From: Rotaria macrura
Lineage: Eukaryota > Rotifera > Eurotatoria > Philodinida > Philodinidae
Assembly: GCA_900239685.1 (NCBI GenBank)
Contig: OENT01000557.1
Coordinates: 1 to 64,000 of the forward strand
Length of the DNA stretch: 64,000 nt
Reading direction: 5' to 3'
The translations under genes and the position numbers were made by a program. Below the pieces are notes generated by a model that did no database searches, was not told where the DNA came from, and saw only the letters and a list, made by a program, of their open reading frames with translations. This document shows positions 12,892 through 26,100 of the stretch, in pieces (position 1 is the first letter of the stretch; each line of letters starts with the position of its first letter).

Positions 12892-14810
12892 AATTTCATT
12901 CTTTTCCAGAGAATAAATCATTTTTTCAATTAGGACAAGTATTGATTCTAATGCCACCCCCATGGTGCACTTCTACTCGGAAAATCCTTATATCTTTGCT
13001 TACTGGCATACGATTGAACTGATTTTTAAATTTGGGGGCAGAAAATCATTTTTCTATCGGCTAGTACGACTTCGGTTCGAAATGACTAGGTTTCAAATGA
13101 GCAGTAGTCCTGATATAATGAGCTACGTCTAATTTTTGCTCGTACTGCTTACTGTCTAATTCCGTTAATATTGCTATATTCATTTCCTTATTTCATGCTG
13201 CCAGGAGAAAAGCCTTTTTGATGGTGTAATTCTTTTCTCGAGGAAATCACTTCGTTAAGGTAGAGACCAAAATAGTATGTTGAATGTAGTGATCGAAATC
13301 ATTGTACATGTTTGATATCCATCAACAGAATTATCGATGTATGCTGCTAGCAAATGTCGAAGACGAGTTTGTGAATTGGCACAGACGATTAGGTTCAATA
13401 GAGCGAAAATAGACAACGGATAAGCATATGTTAACGAATCGTTGAGATCTCTATCGGTCTACTGAAATAGAGTCTGTTAATTGATACCACATACAGCCGG
13501 AGCCATTCAAGTTAGCTTCACTTACAACTCTGATAAAGTCGTGACAGATTTGGATATAAAAAGTAAAACTACTTCGCTCTGTCGTTCATCTCTGATCAAT
13601 CGAAATTTTATTCAAATTGGCCGAATTCGTTGCCACAATTCAACGTCTTATTCTGTATCGGGATGTACGATGCTCAACAGAATTTCAGTCTAAATTGCTT
13701 GACATTCTTCAGCACCCCCAGCGTCCATCGAAATTCAAGTCATCATTTTATTCAATATCGAAATTGTACTAAGACTACCCTTAAAAAACAGAAAATATGA
13801 TCGAATAACTATTTGTTTAATTGAATGATAGAATTCGAAAGTAGTGAATTTTTTATAGAATTGAGAATTATGAAGTTTTCGAAGCAAGATCATCTTTTCG
13901 TTCGATGATCGATTCCATGGCAGAATCGATGACCTGAATCTGACCACTCAATGAATAGATAAGTCGGATGTGACTCATTTTCGTCATCGTCACTTTAAAA
14001 CAAGTAAAAATAATCATCGGATAATCCTCTACTCTCTGATTAAGTAACTATGATATCAAAGATTAATAAACTATGGAGCTAAGAAATTTCAGTTTCATAG
14101 TAAAATGCCCATCGAGTAAAGGCCCTTGTGACTAGTCTCAGTCTTGACACTGTAAATAACTTTTGAGACACAAAATGGATAAGAATCAAGATAAGGGTCA
14201 GATCTAATAACTGTTGGTCACGAAAGGGAGTAAGTTTTTTTCTTTGCGTTTCTTATTGCTATCCTAATGACTTGTTCAACCCAAATCTTTTACGCAACGA
14301 AAAAGAAAGTACCGTATTCTGACGTGCGATCAAAGAGACCAATATTAGTCTTGGACAAACGCAACTAAGACCAAACCGTAAGTGTCAGTCTCTTAGAGAA
14401 TCAGACGATTGTAGTCCCAAGTTGACAGTAAACCGTCCCCGATTTGACTGAGGGTGTAGGTGTGTGTGTGTGTATTTGTCTACATAAATGATATGAGCAC
14501 CCACACTCAATTAGTTTTCGAACGATAACGAAGTGACTCAAGGTCGACATATTCTTAAGAGTGAAAATGCTTTCAAGTTATATTTCAGACTTTAATATGA
14601 TAGACTTACACGTAAGAGAATATAATTGGCCGCACTATACATGTATACATAGTTGCACGATCTCAGACCATCTACAAATGTTTAAAGCAAAGAAAAACAA
14701 CATATTATAGACGAGTGATACTAGTCATAATAGAAGAATGTCTCTGATTGATTTTTTTATTATTTTAATAATCGCCTTGGGTATTAGGATGAAAAACGAG
14801 ATACAAAATA
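12892..14810. other. Intergenic stretch between F-box and WD40 genes
   Basis: No intact gene is seen. A short fragment at about 12960-13020 reads VHFYSENPYIFAYW, reminiscent of the FYSINPYR segment in the preceding F-box gene, and may be a decayed duplicate. A (GT)n tract lies at 14459-14473. The region 14100-14420 has repeated GTCTCAGTCTT-like words. Open frames at 13481-13693 (+) and 13735-13947 (-) are not recognisable. Confidence 0.45.
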
Positions 14811-16578
14811 CTAATCAAAAGTTACTCTCTTTCGAAGTATAGGTCGTAGGGTCGTTGGACGAGATTTATGCGTCGGAACTTTGGCAGTCAGATCAAGGCG
14901 TACTCGTCTCGGTAATAGAGATTTATGTCTTGACATTAATATGGTGTCACCAGTCACTGGTTCAGCAATTCGTTTTGTACGTGTTCGCTCTTGGGGCTCT
15001 GTCCATTGATTTGCCAAGAGTTCATAAACAGCACCTCCGACAAGTAGACCACGATTGTTAGGTAAAAATCGAACACAACAAGACAAATCATTATTAATCT
15101 AAATAAACAAAATGGTATGTTTGTAGTAGAATCGTAAAGTCATTTTAAACCGAAAGTCGATGTAAACATTCAGTGCTAAATATGTTCCAAACACGAACAG
15201 TATCATCATCAACACTAGCTAGTATGGAGCCATCATCTTCACGGAATGCAACCGCTTGAATCCATCCTGTATGACCAAAAAGTCGAGCACGTGCACGTGC
15301 CATTTCAATATGCCAAACAACGATGATCTTATCCCAACCAGCCGATGCCTGTAAAATTATGATATGTGTGAACATCGATGAAAAGAAAAATCTACACTCC
15401 AACATTACTTACTAGAAATGGTAAATTTGAAAAAGCCAATGCACGAACATTACCAAAATGTCCTCGAAGCATAACAGGTTTCAACGATAATGATTCGTCG
15501 AATTTATATAAATAAACAACATGATCATGTGAGCCAGTTGCCTAAAACGAAATCAAATTAATATGTTTTATTATTTATTTCTGTCAGCTATTTCTTATCT
15601 AAGCATCGAATTGGTAACTAAGAATATTAAAATACGAGAAAAAATCGATTGGATATTCCACTGATTTAATTTCATTCAAGTCTATACATGAAATTATCTG
15701 CAAACATATCTATATCGTATGTGTCATCAGGATGATTTGCTTGATATTTTAACAAAAAAAAAGATCGTGTTATACTCTTTATAACTATAACAGACTGAAA
15801 ATATTTACAAGTCTTCTTCAACACAGAAAAAAAATATTTTCTTCTTTTCTATACTGAATCAATGACAGAAGCAACTAAAAATTCATGCTCACCATCAAAT
15901 TCAGTTTTGGATGGAAAGAAATCGATTGTACTGCACTTGTATGATGATGCAAATCATACATTTTTTCACCTGTCTACGAATCATATAGGTTTTATCTAAT
16001 TCAACAAACAAACCAATATATTGATTGATCGCTTTCTTACTATCACGTTCCATAATATAGTTCGACAATCCCATGCACCACTTGCTATTAGTTGACTATC
16101 AGTTGAGAAATGAAGACAATCCGATGAATGTGTATGACCTTAAAATCAATAAAAAGAAAAGCAACAAATTTTTCAAGACATTCATAAAACGTCTTCTACC
16201 AGTGAGTGTGTATAACAAACAACCGGTTCTTGTTTCATATAGACGAACATACGTATCGTTTGCAGCAGTCGACGCAAAGTATCTATCGTCATTTGAAATT
16301 GTCAATGCTCGAATAAGACCTTAATTTAATTAAATTGTGTCATTTTCAAGATTTTCTTTAATAATATGTCATGCTTCTAATATTAACATGCCTGCTTTTT
16401 CTTGAATCTTAAATGTTAAATGATCGTATACTGTATTCCATAGACGTATGTATCCATGAATTGAGGCCGTAAGAAGAATTTCAAAGTCATTTGAAAATAC
16501 AAGGCAATTGATTTCGTCATCATGGCCACCGTATAATGATAGACTTCGATGAGCAAACATAATTTTTCTTAATTCCAC
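14811..16578 (-). CDS. WD40-repeat protein, possibly WSB1/2-like, seven exons
   Basis: A beta-propeller protein of 366 residues. Exons in coding order: 16578-16392, 16319-16200, 16138-16041, 15973-15893, 15541-15413, 15348-15151, 15098-14811. Repeats are visible as GHDDEINCLVFS...IRLWNT, ALTISNDDRYFAS...VRLYET, LHFSTDSQLIASGAWD...ILWN, SISFHP...VYLYKF, GHFGNVRALAFS...IVVWHI and GHTGWIQAVAF...VRVWNI. The last blade (DLSCCVRFLPNNRGLLVGG then WTEPQ) resembles the end of WSB proteins, which recruit Elongin B/C through a C-terminal SOCS box. Here the equivalent region (SLLPRRVRLDL...VPTHKSRP) lacks the BC-box cysteine, so E3 function is doubtful. The first intron appears to be GC-AG. Confidence is high for WD40 and low for the WSB assignment. 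Confidence 0.8.
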
Positions 16579-18043
16579 GTGTATGTTGTTATCAAATCCA
16601 AGTTTTAATGTTTGTTGTTATTGTTGTTGTTGTTGGATTTTACTGCTCGTAATGTTTTTATACTTTGTTACATCGTCAAACGAGAACGATAGAGAATATA
16701 AAAAAAATACAAAACTTGTTGATTACTTTTCTTCAGTTGCTTTCATTCTTTAGTTGTCTTAAAAAAAGAAATCGAAATGTTTTAAAATACGACAAAATAC
16801 ATTAATGCAGCTGTGACAACACACTCCCCAAGGCGAATATTATGAATTTTACAACAAAAATAAAGGATTTTTAAAAATAATCGCTTAAAGAAAACTCAAC
16901 TAACACTCAAGACGACATATACTTGAAAGATTATCACTATGTTGAATAGAACTTGAAAGAGTTTGAGTGAGATAGTATTTTTTTCTAATACCACTAGTTT
17001 CATATAGAATGATAGTCAAATTTGACAATTATTCATTAGAATAAGTTAGAGTTCCGCTTTACAAAATGTATCTATATCATACTGATTCATGAGTTCTTAA
17101 ATTTTCAGAACATATAATTATGTATAACGATCGATAGAAGAATTTGTAAGCATCAAAAACTATCTCATATTCAGTTTTTGATTACGTGCTATCGTAAGAA
17201 AAACCATGATCAATCATATATAGTTATATCGATGTGAGAATGATCAGTACCATTTGTAGTCTGCAGTTTTGTTGAATAGCTGATTGTTAGCTTTTTTTTC
17301 ATAGTATCACAATAATGATACGTCGAATGTACGTACAAGTCGAAAGCATTTTATTAATGATAGTGTTTCTTAATATCTTTCTGCTTTTATTTGCTGATTT
17401 TTGTAATAATTTGTTTGTATCTTATCCTCATAGTAATCTGTTATACGTCCATAGAAAAAAACGCAGTAGATTCCTGAAGATTGGTTCCACGATTAATTTC
17501 TTCTAACGATTTAAAAATATAACTCATTCGTGAGCTTTCTGTCAATATCACCAGCAAGATTAGAACATTGTAGCATAGACATAAGATTGTATGTGCCTAG
17601 TAGTAGATCGATCAATACTGGATTATCTTGTCGAGAGAACCATGAAATTTATGACGTATCTATGATCGTACTACTAAAGTTTCTTCTTCTTTTGATGATA
17701 GAAAAAAACACATTTACTATGTAGTAAGATGTCTAGTAATTTATGTGACGCTCATTTAAGAGTGTCTATTAGCACAAACCTATTGTGAGAACTGTGTTTT
17801 TCACTGTAATCATACGGCAAATTTTAAACCATCTTGCGAAAATCAAATAGTTTATTCCGCATATGGCATTTGCCGTGTGGTTGAAATACCTGCATTCTAT
17901 TTATATCTTTCTTCGTTGCCTCGTGAACATATATATATATATATATCTGAACTTCTTTGAAGCAGCACTAAAAAGAATTTCTTCTTTTGCTAGATTTATT
18001 TTCAACTTGATTTTTATGAAATACAAAAAACTTCTTATTGAAA
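16579..18043. other. Spacer between WD40 gene and HSCB
   Basis: AT-rich DNA upstream of the WD40 gene start and downstream of the HSCB stop. It contains a (TTG)n run at about 16611-16636 and an (AT)n run at 17930-17947. The open frames at 17315-17506, 17530-17724 and 17863-18051 (+) show no family resemblance. Confidence 0.5.
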
Positions 18044-18812
18044 CTAAATGATATCATGTTTTTCTTCTAGTTTCATCAGTTTATCATTAATATTATTGAG
18101 ATATTGTAATCGAGCTAAAATTTCTTTAGCCTTTGTTAAATCCATTGTATTCAATGCATTCGATAGTTGTTTCATATGATCATCAATTTCTCGTCGCATT
18201 TCGATAGCTAATTCCGTCGGAAATGGATCTTTATCATTGTCAGAATCAAGCAGTTGTTCGTTTACTTCCATGATGCGCTTAAGAAAATCTGATTCCAGTT
18301 GAACTGATGACTCTTCTATTCTTATGTTTTCTAATCTAAGTAAATAATGTGCACGTGCCAATGGAGAGAAGAGAGTTTTATAAGCTTCATTGAGAAAAGC
18401 CGATTGATTTGCGGAATATATTTTTTGCATCTAAATTTTATGGGAATATTTTTCAGACAAAAACAAAAACCACATTCATAAAATTAATTTTCTACTTACT
18501 CACATCAGATTTATTTGTATAAAGATCAGGATGTAAACATTTCATTTTATTTCGAAACAATCTTGTTAATTGTTTCGTATCGATTTCAAATGAACGTGAT
18601 AAGTCAAATAAACGAAAATAATCCATTTCAGAACGAACTGGTAGTAGAACATGTTTTTCACATGGGCAATACGATGGACAATCGTTTCGATCGATTTTAC
18701 GTTGACATTGCCAACATTGTTCAATTAAAGGTGTCGTATTGATTGATAAACGACGAATGAGAATAAATGTTGACAAACTTAAAAAAATAGATAGATGACC
18801 ATGAAATAACAA
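18044..18812 (-). CDS. HSCB: Iron-sulfur cluster co-chaperone HSCB (Hsc20), two exons
   Basis: J-type co-chaperone that brings the ISCU scaffold to mitochondrial HSP70 for Fe-S cluster transfer. Exons are 18812-18504 and 18430-18044, giving 231 residues, the usual animal HSCB size. After a hydrophobic/basic N-terminus that could be a mitochondrial presequence, CWQC and CPCEK form the metal-binding cysteine pairs found in animal HSCB. The J-domain reads DYFRLFDLSRSFEID, with the HPD motif at residues 94-96 (LHPDLYTNKS). After the intron, FLNEAYKTLFSPLARAHYLL and FLKRIMEVNEQL match the ISCU-binding C-terminal domain. The phase-0 splice joins NKSD to MQKIYSANQ. The second exon also begins with ATG, but only the two-exon model contains the HPD. 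Confidence 0.93.
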
Positions 18813-20139
18813 AAAATGATTATAATTTAACTATTTACAAGTCATGAAATAGAACTGGATAGTAGTTATGCGTGAAAAACTAGAGTCAATCGATTCGACG
18901 TATTAAAAATCATCCCATACCAAGCTTTTTCGTCATAGATATTTATTTCAATTAGGGTTGATACTGTAGTTCCAGTTTGACTTGGAAAGCATCAAATAAA
19001 GTAAACTTTCAATATCCTCAATTTAATACTGCTTTTCTGATCTAATATGATTTATTGATAATAGCGCAGCACATCTATCAACCTATAATGCTGAGCCAAA
19101 TTATCAGCAGTTAAATGTATCTCTTGTTAATTCGACTTGCAGTTACAACTTAATTATGCACATCAATTTTAGTTATCATCCACACTGTTTGCCTTCAAAT
19201 TTCTGTGATGGTTGTTCGTAATCAAAAAGACATGTAGTTTGTTGTATGTTAGCTTACTCTACTTTTTCAGTAAAGTACATACATTTTAAGTTACTTGAAT
19301 CGGTAAAGAGAAGAGTGTGTACTTTACATAACCGGTAAAATAAAGTTTGTTTGCTTTACTTGGTAAAGTAAAGAGGAAGTGCCACGCCTTATTTAAACAT
19401 TATTTCAGACAAGTCCTTATTCTGCTCAAGAAAATTATACATTTCCACCAAGCATCAGTTGAATAGACTTTCAAATTTGAATTCATAAACATAAGTTTCT
19501 TGAAAGATCATGAATATTTGCATTTGTAAATTTTTCTTGTAAAAGTGTTGTTTTCAAACAATCAATTACTTTTTTCATGAAGTATAAACGATGCCTTTGC
19601 TAGGCATTGATGGATACTATGAATAAATGCTTGCAAGTGTTCCCTACTATATGTAAATAGACACTGAATTCATGTTATATAGTTATAATCAAAACATACA
19701 GGTACATTCTTTTGTCAACAATTTTACGAACTAACTTCCATTGGGTCAGGCGATTCTGTTATGAGTATAGTTCCCAAAAAAACAATCATTCGCTTCTGTA
19801 TATGTCTTGTCATGAAGATTAATTAAAAACAGAAAACTTTATCATTATACTAAAGAAATAAAATAAATTCAACGATAATGATCAATATAGTATATTCAGA
19901 TACTATTTTAAAATTGAATAGATTGAGGCGCCTCGTTAAATCTGGAAAATACTATAAAGAACATTGTGTAGACTGAATTCTTACCGATGATGAAATAATC
20001 TAGCAAACATCTAAAACAAAAGACATTTGTCAATACATTAAATCATATAGAAAGGAAAAAAAGAATTTGTTTTATTTTTATTATGAAATAATCAAATCAA
20101 TAAATTAGAAAAAGAGAAATGAAACAATTTTTGAATAAG
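18813..20139. other. Spacer between HSCB and TRAPPC11, with a GTAAAG-word island
   Basis: No gene is seen. At 19270-19391 the word GGTAAAG/CTTTACC and near-palindromes such as CTTTACTTGGTAAAGTAAAG are reiterated. The right edge read on the minus strand starts TAAGGCGTGGCACTTCC, fitting a hAT-type terminus, but no matching left end was found. The TTTATT at 20071-20076 probably represents the TRAPPC11 polyadenylation signal on the minus strand. Confidence 0.45.
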
Positions 20140-23100
20140 TTATTCATCTTTTGATGATGGAGCAACAAAAATATGTGTTGGTAATGTTTTATCGATTGTT
20201 TCATCTATTTCTTGTGTTTGTGGACGAATCATTGATATTTTAAATTTGGGTAATTGTACAAAACCACAAAGTGTTGCAACTAATGTATAACTAACATCTG
20301 ATGAACTATGTGGTGGAACAAGTAAGGATGTCTAGAAATAGATGACGAAGCAGACAAGATAAAATTAAGATGTTTAGCTAAGATAGAAATAAATCAATTT
20401 CAACTATTCACCATTGTACTACCAGCTACAGCAACATAGAGATTGATTTGTTCAAGTTGAACTTTATATTCATGAACAATATTTGATCGATTATGTATAC
20501 GATAATTGATTTGAAATGGTTCTTGTAACGGTACATGATTTGGTTTTGTTACTTCAATAAAAACTTGTTGCTGTTCAACATTAAAGTCAGATAATGAAAA
20601 TGTTGTACATAGTTCAGGAATATGTGGATGACTCGAGCTACATGGATAGAATAATATATTCATTCAGACATTAAGCCGATAAAGTCGAATGATATTTAAA
20701 AAAAAGAAAAGAAACAAACCGTTTCCAATACAGACTATATTCACCGACAAGAAGATTTTGAACAATAGGTGCGGCAATGGTTTGTGTACGAAGACAAAAC
20801 CCTTCGGTAACTACTTCATCTAATTTTAAATTGACTATAATGATACAAAAAAAAATATGTATATAACAATCGCATAATCGTATAATTATTAAGATTTCAT
20901 ATTTGTTGAGTAATCACATGAAAGAAGATATTTTCAAACTGTATCTGATTCTAAACGAATGAACATGTGTCATGTTATAAGATCTACGTCGTTTTATTCG
21001 TCTATGATGCGAATAGTGGCATGTCAGTGACTCTAAATTCCACATTTATGAATAGAATTATAAAGAAACGAACTTAATTTCGTTGTTTTCCAATTGAAAA
21101 CTCACTGAATAGGAGATTATGATCATTAGAAATACTCTTCTATCTTCAAATGTTCAGTTTCCAGTTTAAAGAATATTTTGTAGACATTTTTTTGAACGTA
21201 CATCAGACAGTAGAACATTCTGAAATTTTATTGTAAATAAACGATTTCTTTTTGCCATGGGCTACAAAATTTAGTTTAAATGTTAGTATTATTTTATGAC
21301 AAACACGATTTCAAACCATGTAATGAATTCTATCATATAAATTGGTCATGTAATGTGTGTTGATAAAATACTTTCTAATTTAGAAAATATTTTTATTTTT
21401 TCTCGAAATATACTGGTCAATATGTTAAATATATATATATATATATGTCCTAGTATTCATTGAGAATGAATGCAATAATTTCTCATTCATAGTACATAAT
21501 GGAGAACAGTTGATAGTTTTTCAGAGAAAAATTCTTTTCAAATAAGTAGATTACTTACTATTTTCTATCTGTGATTCAATTGCACATTCACTAACAATAA
21601 ATTGACTCTAAGAAATGGATGATTATTGTCTTATTCATTTCAGATTATCATGAAAATCTTAACTCACAGGTTTAAATACACTACTAGCAATAGTAATTGG
21701 AATAGTTGATGTGCATTTCGTATCAATCATTAAAATGAATGGTTCTTGTGCACGCAATGAAGCAAGTGGTTCCATCTAGTCAAAAAAGTAGTTGCAAATA
21801 TATTCTTGAATCAAGAAAGTTTACCATCATTCCCATCGTTTGAAATTGTATAGAAAATGGATTGACAACATTCAATTGAATTGTTATCTCCTTCATACAA
21901 TGTACATTTGTCCGTTCATAAGACAACTAGAATAATCCCTAATGTAACTATGTTAAACAGTAAATTCATATACAACAAACCCGAACAATAATATCACGAG
22001 CACGGTCATTGTTACATCGAACATATAAATCTTGATTAATCTTTAGATATAAGCAAAAGAAAATGCAACATTACATAACTAGAAGTATTCAAATGTTAAA
22101 TCTAAATTTTCTTTTTACTTCAGCATCTTTATTTATGGTATCATATTGCATTTTACATAAATGTGCTGTTGTTTCATTATTACTATCCATTATTGGATAT
22201 GATAGAAGAGCTATTAAAAAAAAAGAAGAATTGAAAGAAACACATCTGATGAGAACAACATATCGAAAGTTGTTTTTACTATCATCTGATGTTTGAGAAT
22301 TTTCATCTGAACTTGAACAAACACAAGTCAATCTATATAAAAAAAAAGAACAATGCCATTACAATCATCTATTGTTTAGATAATTTATTCTGTAAATAAA
22401 AAGGTCTTCGGAAACGTTTACACGATTCACCCTAGTTTGATCGAAAGCTAAAATGTCGAAGCTAAAATGTCGAAGCTAAAAAAGTCGAAAGTTAAAATGT
22501 AGAAAGTTAAAATGTAGAAAGGTAATAATGTAGAAAGTACAAATATCGAAAACTGTAATGTCGAACTATAAAAACATCGAAATGTAAAAATTTGGAATAC
22601 TAGATATATAAATGAAAAAATTTCAAAAGTATATACTTATTTATATACAGATAATATTTTCGATGTTTGAACATGGTGAAGTGTCACGGACACCCGAGAG
22701 CGCAATGTAACTCAACGATGGAATCTATTTCGAAAGCGACGTCGATACTTTCTCATTGAAGGTTATCATAACAGAATGAACCATCGTATTTTACGCAATC
22801 ACCCCAACATATGGCGGTTTATTCAATTCATGCAAGCTGAGGAAACAAATATTCAAACAATTATTCTTCAGTGGTCTTCTNTGATGGCCTAATTAATTCT
22901 TCTCAATTTCTTACTGGATTGTCGTATCTCGTGAGAAATAAAACATAGTTCCAAACTTCATATCAATACATGTTTGATCTTTAATTCAAAGTCTTTCAGC
23001 ATTTTATCTTTATTATTCATATACTTTATTTTAGGTTTAAGATCTGTTTCAATAAAACAAATATAATAATTTTTCCTGAACAGAGAAAACATTTTCTATT

Positions 23101-26100
23101 CTTTCCCAATTTTTATCTTTCGATCATTTCCATCTCGACATTTTTTTCGACGTTCCTATTTTCGGCATTTTTTCCTTTCGACATTTTTTCTTTCGACATT
23201 ATTATCATTCTACCTTTTAACCTTTCGATATTATTTTGCGAAAATTTTCGACATTTTTGCCCTTCGATATTTTTGCTTTCGACCAAACTAGGGTTAACCG
23301 TTTACACTCGGATTGAAACATATTTAAATTGTATGAGAAACATGGCGATTATAGTGAATAGACGATTTTTAACTAGTCAACTGGATATATCAGAGTCAGT
23401 GAAAGTTGTCTTGTATATCGAGAAGACAAGATTACACATTTTTCAAAGAGGCAAATTGATTCTTGATTACGAGAAGTCAACCGTCACAGTTTCATATAAA
23501 CCGAAAACTATGTAAACAGAATGAATCTTGTTCGAAAATTCAATATATGCAAGAACAAAAGTATGTTAGTTTGAAACAACAACAGACAATATGAATGAAA
23601 TCATGTCTTTTCGGTCATGGTTGTTGTTTTGATTAACAACAAAATAGTTCATAGCGAGATCGTGATGACATAGCTACATTACACGTGTTTACTTACGTTG
23701 CTGATTTTAAATCAACATTTTCACAATTTTTTATTCGAATTTTCATTGGATAAGATTCATAGAGAAGTACTGGTAGCTGATGTTCAACGGATAATTGTAC
23801 TTCTGCTGATCTCAAAGTGATACTAAAAATAAAAGAATGAAATTTTATTTCTGTTTTATCAAGAACGTCTTTACTTTGTTTTTCGTCGCATGGGCAAGTT
23901 TTCCCATTGGATATGGCCCGCTTTCAAACGCCATTTTGGTGTAAGAGATGCTTGTTGAAAGGGTGAATTTGATTGTAAACTAGTTCGCCATTCGAAATCA
24001 ATATGGGTTTCATCGATTGCACCATATGTTAATGAGACCGAGGTTATCTAAATAAAATGATGACCATTTGCATAAATAAGTCAATTATTTTGATCGATCT
24101 TTGTTCGAAAACTCTAAAAACTGATGGAAGGAATTTGGAAGTCGAATGAGTCAAGTTTCGGACTATCGATACTATCGTATCTCTATGATTCGCCAGACAT
24201 GACTGTGAAAGTATGAATGATTATGAATATATTCTTAACGAACCTTTATCAAGATGTCATGAGAAACAAGAACGATATTCTAACTTTGAATCTCACTGAA
24301 TAGGAAATGTATTGCGTATCTTCGAAGCAGTAGTTCTCTCCATAGATTTTAAAATTATTTCATTGAGAATATGAACAACGAGAATCGGAGGTAGATTCTT
24401 CTAGACAGATAGTATCCTTTATGTTTAAGATAGATATTAAATATTCTTACTTCTAGTATTTGCTGAACATGTTCACCTTGAGGTGTAAAATTAAAATTTA
24501 GTATTTTTTGTTCATCAGGAGAAAATTTTAATTGTTCTTTTTTCGTTATATCAATTAAACTATCGTATTCTTTTAAATTGAAATGAACTAATAATTGACT
24601 GAATTCAATGGGCAATGGAAAACCACTTCTACAAATTAAAAAGATAAAATTCATTCGATTCTATTCACGTGTACTATTTACTTGAGCGCAACTTGCAATG
24701 TAATTTCACTATCAACGGATACAGATTCATAAGTAAAATAGACTTTGCATCCCACTAGGATAAAAACAATAAATATGAAAAACATCGATCGAAGAAATTT
24801 TCTTACAAAGTCCTTTGAATGTATCAGCATCGATTGCAATGACTTGTTTAGCTGGTAATGCCTTCCATTGTTCATCTATGGATGATATCGTCGATTCAAC
24901 TTTTGGCGGAATATTCTTGAAAAAGAAAAGTTACTCTTATGAAAGAAAAACACTGACATGAAATTTTATTTCTAATTCAATTACTTTACTAATTAAATTT
25001 TCAATATCAATTTGTGTTTGATGTTTCACTTGAATCGGTAGATGAATATCTAATATCCACGAAAAATATATTATTTTAAAACTAAAATTAAAAACTAGAT
25101 GTACTCGGATTAAGTATTTCAAGACTAAATTGTATCCAATCTGAAAGTTTCACACTCCAATAGGCACATCTTAAAAGAAGAGATAAACAGAAAAACAATA
25201 TGCATCATTGATTATTTCTAATTTCAGTTTTTTTACTTCAATGCAGCTGGTAATATTGTTTCTAATATCGGCCACCAATTCTCCGTTCGATACGCTTGTA
25301 CAATATGATTGAAGTAGCTTGAAATTACAACATAATTCTTTATATACTAATTATTTTCAAACTTCAAGTTCCTACTTTAATGCAATATCATAATTTTTAC
25401 TCGATACATGTTCTTCGGCCAGATTGTACACTAAAAACAATCGATAAACATTTTTTTAAATTTAGAAATCAAGTACCATTTACAAACACATTCGCATACA
25501 TACTTAAATAAAGCTTCATTCGATTTGATGAATGTTTTTTAAAATGCGTAATCGCTTGAGCTAATAGAGAAATAATTAATTCCTAAATGTAACATTGCAC
25601 CTTTTATCTTTTATGTTTGGTTTCAAATAAATCAAACATACAGAATGATTAACGCGAGATTCAGCATCTCGCAATACAGATATTGCTTCTCGTTCTTTTT
25701 GTGCATCACTTATTTCCATACCTTAAATATGAAGAAACAAATGATACTATTTGTTACAGTTGAATGTTAAAAAATAACTTTTTCAAAGAAAATATCCTTA
25801 GTAGATAAATATTTTTCATTTCATCATTCATAATCATAAGTTCACGAAACTGAAACACAAATGCAGTTTGCACAAAATTATTCTACGATAATATCAACCG
25901 AAAAAAGAAGAATATAATTCTAGAGAGACACTTATGACTATTGTCGCCATAGCGGGAATGCATGAATTCAGCTCCGTATTTGTATAAGATGGTCCATCTT
26001 TTCAGAACACGTTCTTTGTGGTACTTTAGTACCTTTGTAATGATAGTGAGTCTATTCTGTTAATTACAAAACCTTGTAACTAAATCTGTTAGGATAGTAT

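Noticed and set aside
13030..13100. GGTTCGAAAT as a tRNA T-arm
   Set aside because: No A-box, acceptor stem or cloverleaf could be paired around it; no tRNA was found in the window.
18515..18742. 75-residue plus-strand frame
   Set aside because: Antisense shadow of HSCB exon 1.
22063..22331. Membrane-like plus-strand frame at 22063-22296
   Set aside because: Antisense to TRAPPC11 coding exons; the minus-strand frame matches the family and the intron structure.
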